DNA from: UMGS1370 sp963557065
GTDB lineage: Bacteria > Bacillota > Clostridia > Lachnospirales > Lachnospiraceae
Direction: 5' to 3'
NCBI GenBank assembly: GCA_963557065.1
Contig: CAUWCT010000013.1
Location: forward strand, 1-39,239
Length of the DNA stretch: 39,239 nucleotides
Shown: positions 7,846 to 14,038 of the stretch, piece after piece
Layout: each line of letters starts with the position of its first letter
Numbering within the stretch: position 1 is the first letter of the stretch
Position numbers and translations under genes: made by a program
The notes under the pieces: generated by a model
What the model saw: only the letters and a program-made list of their open reading frames with translations
The model's database searches: none
Told to the model about the DNA's origin: nothing

Positions 7846-9111
7846 GTGTTTGCGATTACGTATCAAGATGATAACAATAGAATTCAGGAAGATGAGTTGA
7901 AGAGGTATTTAAAGGACAATGAAAGTGTACTGGATACTGTGAAAAAAAAGCCCAAAGAGTTTGAGGATGTTTTGGGCTGGATGGACCCTGAAGAATGGGC
8001 GTCAGATGCTCAGCTTTCCATACTGGAGGGAAAGGCCGCAGAAGTTCGGAGCAATGCAGATGCTTTTGTATTAATTGGAGTAGGAGGTTCCAATAATGCA
8101 GCCCGCGCGGTCATAAAGGCGTTAGATGGCTTAGAGGGAGTGGAGGTTTACTATGCAGGAAATACCATTTCTCCCTATGAAGTGAACCGGTTATTGAAGG
8201 AATTAGAAGGGAAGTCCGTATATATCAATGTGATTGCAAAAAACTTCGAGACTTTGGAGCCGGGAATCGGTTTTCGGGTTTTGAGAAAATGGCTGACCGA
8301 GCGCTATAAGGATCAGGCTTTTACAAGAATCATAGCGACAGGAACCAGAGGGAGCCATTTAGAACAGATTTCCAGAGAAAATGGGTATACATTCCTCACA
8401 TTCCCGGACACCATCGGCGGACGGTATTCGGCTCTTTGCGATGTAGGATTGTTTCCCATGGCAGTAGCAGGAGCTGACATACGGAAAGTGGTGCAGGGAG
8501 CAAAGGATATGAGAGCGTTCCTGTATGAGAGGGAAGGGGCGGAAAATCCGGCCTATTATTATGCAGCAATTAGAAACCTTTTAAATCAAAAAGGCATGAA
8601 AGCGGAAATGCTCAGTTTTTTTGAACCCCGCTACCGTTATTTTGCAAAATGGTGGACGCAGCTATTTGCAGAAAGCGAAGGGAAGTGTAAAAAAGGCCTG
8701 TATCCCATTTCTTCCCAGTGTTCGGAAGATCTCCACTCTGTAGGGCAGTTTGTCCAGGACGGAAGCCCCATTATGTTTGAAACCTTCCTGGATGTAAAAA
8801 ATCAGGATGCATCCTATATATCAGAAGGAGACGGTGTGGATGACCGGTTTGACTATCTTGATGGAGTGGATTTTTGGGAAATCAATAAAAAGGCCTTTGA
8901 AGCTACTTACAAAGCCCACTCTCAGTGCCTTCCCTGTTTTCGGATTCAGGTGGAGCACATTGATGAATACAGCTTTGGGCAGTTGTTTTACTTTTTTGAA
9001 TTTGCCTGCTATATTTCCGGCCTTCTGCTGGGGATCAATCCCTTCGACCAGCCGGGAGTAGAGGCGTATAAAGGTTATATGTTTGAAGCATTAGGAAAGA
9101 ATAAAAAATAA
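7846..9111 (+). CDS. Glucose-6-phosphate isomerase-like protein with altered phosphate loop
   Basis: A 421-residue protein of the Pgi family (bacterial Pgi is about 450). Kept features are GVGGS (78-82), the first signature region around GGRYS (191-195), ESEGK (276-280), DLHSVGQ (His297) and the second signature NPFDQPGVEAYK with Lys409. The usual phosphate-binding loop SKSGTTTEP instead reads AKNFETLEP (131-139): the Ser/Thr hydroxyls are largely lost and a Glu is introduced. The aldose-ketose isomerase chemistry may be intact while the 6-phosphate site is changed. The start is a GTG at 7846 after GAGGAGGG. It has its own promoter with palindromic operators and a terminator, so it is a single-gene unit. 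It could be a divergent true Pgi, but the loop change argues otherwise. Confidence 0.85.
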   Translation: MFAITYQDDNNRIQEDELKRYLKDNESVLDTVKKKPKEFEDVLGWMDPEEWASDAQLSILEGKAAEVRSNADAFVLIGVGGSNNAARAVIKALDGLEGVEVYYAGNTISPYEVNRLLKELEGKSVYINVIAKNFETLEPGIGFRVLRKWLTERYKDQAFTRIIATGTRGSHLEQISRENGYTFLTFPDTIGGRYSALCDVGLFPMAVAGADIRKVVQGAKDMRAFLYEREGAENPAYYYAAIRNLLNQKGMKAEMLSFFEPRYRYFAKWWTQLFAESEGKCKKGLYPISSQCSEDLHSVGQFVQDGSPIMFETFLDVKNQDASYISEGDGVDDRFDYLDGVDFWEINKKAFEATYKAHSQCLPCFRIQVEHIDEYSFGQLFYFFEFACYISGLLLGINPFDQPGVEAYKGYMFEALGKNKK

Positions 9112-9173
9112 TAATCGGGAAAATACCGCCCCCAATCATAATGCTTTTACCAAAATTTATATAGACCCCACTA

Positions 9174-9212
9174 AAAAGGGGAGAGCCGGACAGGTTTCGG
9201 CCCTCCTCTTTT
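9174..9212 (+). terminator. Terminator after the Pgi-like gene
   Basis: AAAAGGGGAGAGCCG (9174-9188) pairs with CGGCCCTCCTCTTTT (9198-9212) with one mismatch and one G-T pair, ending in a T-run. Confidence 0.85.
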
Positions 9213-9233
9213 GCTGCGGAGGTGAAAAATGCC

Positions 9234-9262
9234 TTGCTTATGGCCTGAAAAGTTCGTATAAT
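9234..9262 (+). promoter_or_regulatory. Promoter of the ROK regulator gene
   Basis: TTGCTT at 9234-9239 and TATAAT at 9257-9262 with a 17-bp spacer, 35 bases before the ATG. Confidence 0.7.
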
Positions 9263-9297
9263 AAGGGGGATGAAAGTTTAATCAGGAGGAATCCGCT

Positions 9298-10548
9298 ATG
9301 CCCAGAATACAGGGAAACAATCCAATCCGAGTAAAGAAACAAAATGAGACATTAATTAAAGAGATGATCTATAAATACGGCCCCATTTCCCGGTCTCAGA
9401 TTGCGGAGATGCTGTCTTTAACTCCGCCTACTATTACAACCAATGTCAACGCCCTGATCCGGCAGGGATTTGTACAGGAGACTTCTCAGGAGGAGAGACA
9501 GGAAGAGAGAGAAAGCAAAGGAAATAAAGAAAGCCGCCGTCCTTTGGGCCGCCGTCCGGTACAGATTGATTTTATAGCAGATGCCCGTTATGTGATTGGC
9601 GCAGAGATTAACAAGTACCAGATTGCTGTGTGCCTTATGGATTTAAGGGGCAGGGTAATAAAAAGCAGCCGTATGATTCCGGAGACAGATGAGTACGAGC
9701 CGATTATTCAGGTGCTGCTTTCCCAGATCGAGGAAGTAGTGCAGGATTCCGGTGTGGAAGAGGAAAAGATTCTGGGTGCAGGAGTGGGTATTACCGGTTT
9801 TGTAGATCCAAAGACCGGCGTTTTAAAAAAGAGCGCGTACCAGAACTGGGAGAACAACCACAAGGTGGCAAAAGACATTGGGCGCCGTTTAAATATGCCG
9901 GTTGTAATTGAAAACAACGCCAGAATGAGGGCGATTGGAGAGGAGATGTTCGGTAATCAGGATCATGCGGACACCTTTGCCTATTACCTGATTTCCTATG
10001 GATTGGCATGCCCCATGTTTATTAATGACAGCGTTCTCACAGGTGAGACATTTGGCGCCGGAGAAATTGGACATATGGTTGTAGATATTCATGGACCAAA
10101 GTGCGAGGTGTGCGGAGATTCAGGCTGTCTGGAAGAGATGGCCAGCGAAAGAGCCATTGTAAAACAGATTCGGGAAGGCATGAAGCAGGGCATTGACACC
10201 ATGTTAAATGATATGGTTTCTTCACCGGAAGAGGTTGGTATGAAAGAGATTCTTGCAGCAGAAGAATGCGGAGACGAACTGGCCTGCGAGGTGGTGGGAA
10301 AAGCCATTGTCTATTTGGGAATGCAGTTGGCCAATATTATTAATTTTATCAGTCCGCCCTTAGTTATCATAGACGGATATATTATGAAATTAAAGCGCAA
10401 TCGCCGTCTGATTCTTGCAGAAACTAAAAAACATCTTTTCGGCATTGATGATCAGGACATAGAGTTCCAATTTGTAGAATTTGATCATTTTACCGGAGCA
10501 AGAGGAGCCGGGGCGCTGGCCATTAAAAAATACTTTATTGAAGCGTAA
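9298..10548 (+). CDS. ROK family transcriptional regulator (NagC/XylR type)
   Basis: A 416-residue ROK protein with an N-terminal winged helix (YGPISRSQIAEMLSLTPPTITTNVNALI, about residues 28-55) and a C-terminal sugar-kinase-like ROK domain. The ROK zinc motif appears as KCEVCGDSGCLEE near residue 265-277, preceded by GAGEIGHMV. There is a charged insertion (EERQEERESKGNKESRR) between DNA-binding and effector domains. RBS AGGAGGA precedes the ATG. ROK repressors respond to sugars or sugar phosphates. The adjacent Pgi-like gene, whose promoter carries paired AT-rich palindromes, is the most likely target. It could also act elsewhere. Confidence 0.92.
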   Translation: MPRIQGNNPIRVKKQNETLIKEMIYKYGPISRSQIAEMLSLTPPTITTNVNALIRQGFVQETSQEERQEERESKGNKESRRPLGRRPVQIDFIADARYVIGAEINKYQIAVCLMDLRGRVIKSSRMIPETDEYEPIIQVLLSQIEEVVQDSGVEEEKILGAGVGITGFVDPKTGVLKKSAYQNWENNHKVAKDIGRRLNMPVVIENNARMRAIGEEMFGNQDHADTFAYYLISYGLACPMFINDSVLTGETFGAGEIGHMVVDIHGPKCEVCGDSGCLEEMASERAIVKQIREGMKQGIDTMLNDMVSSPEEVGMKEILAAEECGDELACEVVGKAIVYLGMQLANIINFISPPLVIIDGYIMKLKRNRRLILAETKKHLFGIDDQDIEFQFVEFDHFTGARGAGALAIKKYFIEA

Positions 10549-10554
10549 AAATCC

Positions 10555-10583
10555 GCATCTTTCTGCCCATTTCTGCATATGTT
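10555..10583 (+). promoter_or_regulatory. Putative sigma-E-type sporulation promoter of spoIID
   Basis: GCATCTT (10555-10561), 14 bases, then CATATGTT (10576-10583). This resembles the Bacillus/Clostridium sigma-E pattern (KMATATT - 14 - CATACAnT) with about one -35 and two -10 mismatches. It lies 27 bases upstream of the spoIID start, as expected for a mother-cell gene. Confidence 0.5.
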
Positions 10584-10610
10584 AAAAGAAAAGGGAAAGA
10601 GTGCGGAAGC

Positions 10611-11531
10611 GTGAAGAAAAAAATCTGGACAGCCTTACTGATAGGACTGTTATTTCCATACATTACAACACTGGCAGTCGGAGGGACGACTCTAAACGGC
10701 AATACAAACAGAGAGAAATGTTTGTCCGGCAGACGGATTTTTTTAGACAGAGAACAGGGTGGGTACATGGATCTGGAAGAGTATCTTCCGGGGGTCGTCG
10801 CCAGGCAGATGCCGGCAGAATTTGAACTGGAAGCGTTAAAAGCCCAGACAATACTGGCCCGTACCTATATCTGCAAACAGATGGATGGAGCATCAGAGAT
10901 TCCGGAATCTGCACTGGATTTGGATTTTTTAGAAGAAGAACAGCTGAAATCTCTGTGGGGAACAGACAAGTTTGTGGAATATTATAAAAAAACAGAGACA
11001 GCTGCCAAAGAGACGGCAGGGATGGTGATTACCTGGAAAGATCAGTTGATTGATCCGCTGTTTTGCAGGGCCAGTTCCGGAAAGACAAGAGACGGTGATG
11101 AGTATCATCCTTATCTGGTGCAGGTGGACAGCAAGAAGGATTTGGAGGCAGAGGGGTGCCTGCAGATAACCGGATGGAGTAAAGAAGAATTTGCATCATT
11201 ACTTAGTTCCATACCGGAGGGCGAGCCTGTTTCGGCAGATATGGTTCCAGGGTGCGTACAGATCGTTTCCAGGGACAGTGCCGGATACATAGAACAGATT
11301 CAGGTGGGAACGGTCATTCATAGTGGAGATGAGGTCCGATATGCGCTGGGACTTCAGTCGCCGGATTTTTTTATTGAAGAATATAACGGAGGAATCCGGG
11401 CAGTCTGCTCAGGGATCGGCCATGGTTACGGACTGTCTCAGTATGGTGCAAATCAGAAAGCGAAAGAGGGCTGGACGGCCCAGGATATTCTGGAATATTA
11501 TTTTAAAGATATCTCAATAATTTCTGAATAA
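10611..11531 (+). CDS. spoIID: Stage II sporulation protein D (SpoIID/LytB family)
   Basis: A 306-residue membrane-anchored protein with an N-terminal hydrophobic segment (residues 5-24) and a SpoIID domain. SpoIID is a mother-cell lytic transglycosylase that digests glycan strands during forespore engulfment. The motifs DLEEYLPGVVARQMPAEF, EALKAQTILARTY, FCRASSGKT and the C-terminal GIGHGYGLSQYGA are family hallmarks. In most family members the GVVA(x)EMPA motif has a Glu that I believe is the catalytic acid; here the position is Gln66. The His of the usual FHSSSGG motif is replaced by Cys. The enzyme may therefore be weak or inactive. The start is GTG with a poor RBS. It lies 31 bases from the spoIIQ-like gene, a common pairing in clostridia. 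Confidence 0.9.
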   Translation: MKKKIWTALLIGLLFPYITTLAVGGTTLNGNTNREKCLSGRRIFLDREQGGYMDLEEYLPGVVARQMPAEFELEALKAQTILARTYICKQMDGASEIPESALDLDFLEEEQLKSLWGTDKFVEYYKKTETAAKETAGMVITWKDQLIDPLFCRASSGKTRDGDEYHPYLVQVDSKKDLEAEGCLQITGWSKEEFASLLSSIPEGEPVSADMVPGCVQIVSRDSAGYIEQIQVGTVIHSGDEVRYALGLQSPDFFIEEYNGGIRAVCSGIGHGYGLSQYGANQKAKEGWTAQDILEYYFKDISIISE

Positions 11532-11554
11532 GTCGCCTTGGTTTGGTAAGAATA
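11526..11554 (+). promoter_or_regulatory. Putative sigma-F-type promoter of spoIIQ
   Basis: GAATA (11526-11530), 14 bases, then GGTAAGAATA (11545-11554), a full match to the sigma-F -10 pattern GGnnAnAnTR and a 4/5 match to its -35. It would put the spoIIQ-like gene under forespore control, separate from spoIID. The transcript would start only a base or so from the RBS at about 11560, which is unusually tight. Confidence 0.4.
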
Positions 11555-11571
11555 GTACCGAGGTGATAAAC

Positions 11572-12366
11572 GTGAAAGAGAGAGTAAGTAAACTGTTCAA
11601 GGATAAATTAGTCCTTGTCATGCTGGTGCTGGGCCTGCTGACTATAGTAGCTGCGGCAGGAACCATGACCATCCACAGAGGAAACAGAGCAGAAGAGACT
11701 CCTTACCTGCAGATGGGAGAATCACAGAAGGACATTGCCCAAAATGACGGGGGTGTGTCAGAAACCAGAGTACAGGTAGCAGGACCATCGAATGCCAGGG
11801 AACAGGAGGGCGGTCAGTTGGCGGCAAATACGTCTCATGCTGCTGATTTGGAAGCCAGAGATGCAAATGAGAACAAACAGGCAGAGGAAGCCGTCCAGGA
11901 GGCAAAGCCGGCAGGAGCAGGGCAGGAAGATGCTCTGGCTCTCAACTTAAATTTTACGGAAAACAGCCGCATGGCATGGCCGGTTCAGGGCAATATTCTT
12001 CTGGACTACAGCATGGATTCTACCATTTATTTCCCGACGCTGGATCAATATAAGTGCAATCCGGCAGTGATCATCCAGGGGGAAGTCAGTACGCCGGTAA
12101 AAGCCCCGGCAGACGCAAAAGTAACAGCAGTGGGGTCCAACGAAGAGATTGGAAACTATGCGGTTCTGGACCTGGGAAATGAGTACAGCGTAACCTGCGG
12201 CCAGTTAAAAGAGGTGCAGGCAGAGGCGGGCGATTATGTGGAAAAAGGTCAGATATTAGGGTATGTAGCAGAACCTACCAAGTATTACTGCGTAGAGGGA
12301 AGCAGTGTTTATCTGGAGATGACCCATCAGGGAGCACCTGTTGATCCAGTCAGTTTTATGGAATAA
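11572..12366 (+). CDS. spoIIQ: SpoIIQ-like protein, degenerate M23 (LytM) domain
   Basis: About 264 residues: an N-terminal transmembrane anchor (LVLVMLVLGLLTIVAAAG), a long Ala/Glu/Gln-rich linker, and a C-terminal M23-type fold. SpoIIQ is a forespore membrane protein that pairs with SpoIIIAH to bridge the two membranes around the forespore. The zinc ligands of an active M23 endopeptidase are missing: the first H...D region reads NPAVIIQGEVSTPVKAP, and the terminal HLHFE is SVYLEMT. So it is a structural domain without peptidase activity. A GTG at 11563 would give three more residues, but GAGGTG at 11560-11565 is better placed as RBS for the GTG at 11572. The assignment to SpoIIQ rests on architecture and position after spoIID. 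Confidence 0.82.
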   Translation: MKERVSKLFKDKLVLVMLVLGLLTIVAAAGTMTIHRGNRAEETPYLQMGESQKDIAQNDGGVSETRVQVAGPSNAREQEGGQLAANTSHAADLEARDANENKQAEEAVQEAKPAGAGQEDALALNLNFTENSRMAWPVQGNILLDYSMDSTIYFPTLDQYKCNPAVIIQGEVSTPVKAPADAKVTAVGSNEEIGNYAVLDLGNEYSVTCGQLKEVQAEAGDYVEKGQILGYVAEPTKYYCVEGSSVYLEMTHQGAPVDPVSFME

Positions 12367-12409
12367 TAAGAACATCTGACAGAGAGCCGAAAATCCGGTT
12401 GGCGAATAG

Positions 12410-12447
12410 AAAATCCTGTGCTATACTTAAAATAGTACAGGATTTTT
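12410..12447 (+). terminator. Terminator after spoIIQ
   Basis: AAAATCCTGTGCTAT and ATAGTACAGGATTTT pair with a single mismatch around ACTTAAA and end in a T-run (12443-12447). Confidence 0.88.
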
Positions 12448-12480
12448 GCTTTGTTTAGAAACAACTTTTGGAGGAACAGA

Positions 12481-12906
12481 ATGAACATTTTATTTTTTTT
12501 AACACCTAAAAAAGATATTGCATATATTTATGATGACGATAGTCTGCGCCAGGCTTTGGAGAAGATGGAACACCGCAGATATTCCTGTGTGCCTGTGATT
12601 AACCGCTCCGGGAAATACGTGGGCACCATAACAGAAGGAGATCTTTTGTGGGACATTAAAAATAAGCTGAACCTCAGTCTGAGAGAATCGGAGAAGATTC
12701 CGGTTACAGTGATCAGCCGCCGCAATGATTATGATCCGGTACATATAGAGACTACAATGGAAGATCTGATTGATAAGGCATTAAACCAGAATTTTGTGCC
12801 GGTAGTCGATGACCAGAACAATTTTATCGGGATTGTTACCAGAAAGGATATTATCCGTTATTTTTCCGGAAAATGCGGGAAGGTGCCAATGGAGGGAAGA
12901 ACCTAA
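12481..12906 (+). CDS. CBS-domain pair protein
   Basis: A 141-residue protein made almost entirely of two CBS motifs. The first spans roughly residues 10-60 (DDSLRQALEKMEHRRYSCVPVINRSG ending in GTITEGDLLWDI) and the second residues 82-135 (TTMEDLIDKALNQNFVPVVDDQN ending in IGIVTRKDIIRYF). Paired CBS domains typically bind adenosine nucleotides and regulate an attached or partner protein; no effector domain is fused. The ATG at 12481 with GGAGG six bases upstream is preferred over an in-frame ATG at 12451 that lies next to the terminator. The partner is unknown. Confidence 0.85.
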   Translation: MNILFFLTPKKDIAYIYDDDSLRQALEKMEHRRYSCVPVINRSGKYVGTITEGDLLWDIKNKLNLSLRESEKIPVTVISRRNDYDPVHIETTMEDLIDKALNQNFVPVVDDQNNFIGIVTRKDIIRYFSGKCGKVPMEGRT

Positions 12907-12927
12907 AGTTTGCTCTTGCCAAAACAG

Positions 12928-12959
12928 TTTGTATGTAATATCATGGTTGTGTATACAAA
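12928..12959. promoter_or_regulatory. Possible GntR autoregulatory operator
   Basis: TTTGTAT (12928-12934) and ATACAAA (12953-12959) are exact inverted copies. The right half also forms TGTATACA-like symmetry (TTGTGTATACAAAA, 12947-12960). It lies 26 bases before the GntR start. The TTGTATACAA-type sequence resembles operators reported for FCD-type GntR regulators, so autoregulation is plausible. Confidence 0.35.
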
Positions 12960-12985
12960 ATGACCGGCAGTTGGAAGGAGCAGAT

Positions 12986-13693
12986 ATGGACACAGGCAGT
13001 TACAAGAACCGGGAAGAAATGGTTTATCAGGTATTAAAAAAAGAAATTCTGGATTTGGAATTAAAGCCGGGACAGTTGATTCGGGAAAATGAGATCTGCG
13101 AGCGCTTTTCTGTATCCAGAACGCCGGTCCGCGATGCTCTCAGGCTTTTGCAGGAACAGGGCTTTGTAAAAACAGTGCCTTATAAGGGGATTTTCGTCAC
13201 CCTTTTGAGCTTAAGCAATATTAAGCAGATGATTTATATGCGGGTGGCAGTGGAAACCATGGTTTTAAGGGATTTTATGGAGATTGTAAGTCCCATGCAG
13301 ATGGAGCGGATTCGCTATGAAATCCGCAAACAGAAGGCAGTGATTCTGGAACCGGATTTTAAGCCGGAGCAGTTTTACCGTATGGATGCCCAGATGCACA
13401 GCATCTGGTTTCAGGCCACCAAAAAACAGAAGCTGTGGGAGATTATTCAGGCCCAGCAGCTTCATTATACGAGATTCCGCATGATGGACTTTGTGACAGA
13501 GACAGACTTTCCCCGCATTATCAAAGAACATGAAGCCATGTTTGCAATGATTGAGAAAAAAGACATTGCCGGTATGGAACGGGTCTTAAAAGATCACCTG
13601 TATTTCAGCATGAAGCGGATGCGGTATCAGATCGATGTAGAGTACCGGGACTATTTTGAAGAAGAGCCGGAAGAAGGAAAATTTGATATTTGA
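12986..13693 (+). CDS. GntR family regulator, FCD subfamily
   Basis: A 235-residue regulator. The winged helix spans residues 10-75 (VYQVLKKEILDLELKPGQLIREN, then FSVSRTPVRDALRLLQEQGFV), followed by an all-helical FCD effector domain beginning near RVAVETMVLRDF. FCD domains usually bind a metal and an organic acid or sugar acid. The ATG at 12986 is preferred over longer upstream starts because GGAAGGAG lies directly before it and the HTH starts about 20 residues in. It precedes the beta-galactosidase operon in the same direction but is separated by a mobile element and a terminator. Its targets are unknown; that operon is a candidate. Confidence 0.9.
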   Translation: MDTGSYKNREEMVYQVLKKEILDLELKPGQLIRENEICERFSVSRTPVRDALRLLQEQGFVKTVPYKGIFVTLLSLSNIKQMIYMRVAVETMVLRDFMEIVSPMQMERIRYEIRKQKAVILEPDFKPEQFYRMDAQMHSIWFQATKKQKLWEIIQAQQLHYTRFRMMDFVTETDFPRIIKEHEAMFAMIEKKDIAGMERVLKDHLYFSMKRMRYQIDVEYRDYFEEEPEEGKFDI

Positions 13694-13699
13694 ATTTGG

Positions 13700-13776
13700 G
13701 TAACAGTTCAGCCATGCGAAGATTCAGGCAGAAAAACGCGTCGAAAGCTTGTTTTCATGCATGGCTGAACTGTTAC
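13700..13776. mobile_element. Short MITE copy A (IS66-like ends), 77 bp
   Basis: Perfect 17-bp terminal inverted repeats GTAACAGTTCAGCCATG (13700-13716) and its complement (13760-13776). An exact 8-bp direct repeat GAATTTGG flanks it at 13692-13699 and 13777-13784. The interior equals the right half of the 151-bp copy at 23600 in inverted orientation, so this is an internal-deletion form. It inserted at the 3' end of the GntR gene: the duplicated site includes the last two bases of that gene's TGA stop codon. Confidence 0.92.
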
Positions 13777-13780
13777 GAAT

Positions 13781-13828
13781 TTGGGGCAGAATTGTGGAAG
13801 TGCAAAGCACGAAACAATTCTGCCCCAA
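13781..13828. repeat. 15-bp inverted repeat hairpin
   Basis: TTGGGGCAGAATTGT (13781-13795) and its perfect complement (13814-13828), with an inner GTGC/GCAC stem. There is no T-run after it. Before the MITE insertion it lay right after the GntR stop codon, so it probably served as a 3' hairpin of that gene. Confidence 0.7.
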
Positions 13829-13837
13829 CATCTTCAG

Positions 13838-13889
13838 AAAAGAAATGCTTACACTTGTTTGAACAGTGTTGAAATGCATTTCTTTTTTT
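13838..13889 (+). terminator. Terminator downstream of the GntR gene
   Basis: AAAAGAAATGC (13838-13848) pairs with GCATTTCTTTT (13876-13886), and the T-run continues to 13889. This separates the GntR gene from the beta-galactosidase operon. The 345-base gap 13694-14038 thus holds the MITE, a hairpin, this terminator and the operon promoter. Confidence 0.7.
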
Positions 13890-13910
13890 GTGCATTTTTG
13901 ATAAAAAGAC

Positions 13911-13940
13911 TGGACAAAATTTACCGGGGGGGGGTATAAT
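13911..13940 (+). promoter_or_regulatory. Beta-galactosidase operon promoter with G9 spacer tract
   Basis: TGGACA (13911-13916), an 18-bp spacer, then TATAAT (13935-13940). The spacer ends in nine consecutive G (13926-13934). One G fewer would give the optimal 17-bp spacing. The start codon is 99 bases further on. Confidence 0.7.
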
Positions 13941-14038
13941 GCAGATGGATAAATTAAATTAAAAAACAAACTATTCTAAACAATAAAAGCACAGCAGGAG
14001 TGTTGCAAAACAAAAGGATTGGATGAAAGAGAGGGCTT

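Noticed and set aside
13926..13934. G9 tract as a mere sequencing artefact
   Set aside because: Its exact length may be miscalled, but both promoter hexamers flank it correctly, so the tract itself is kept as a finding.
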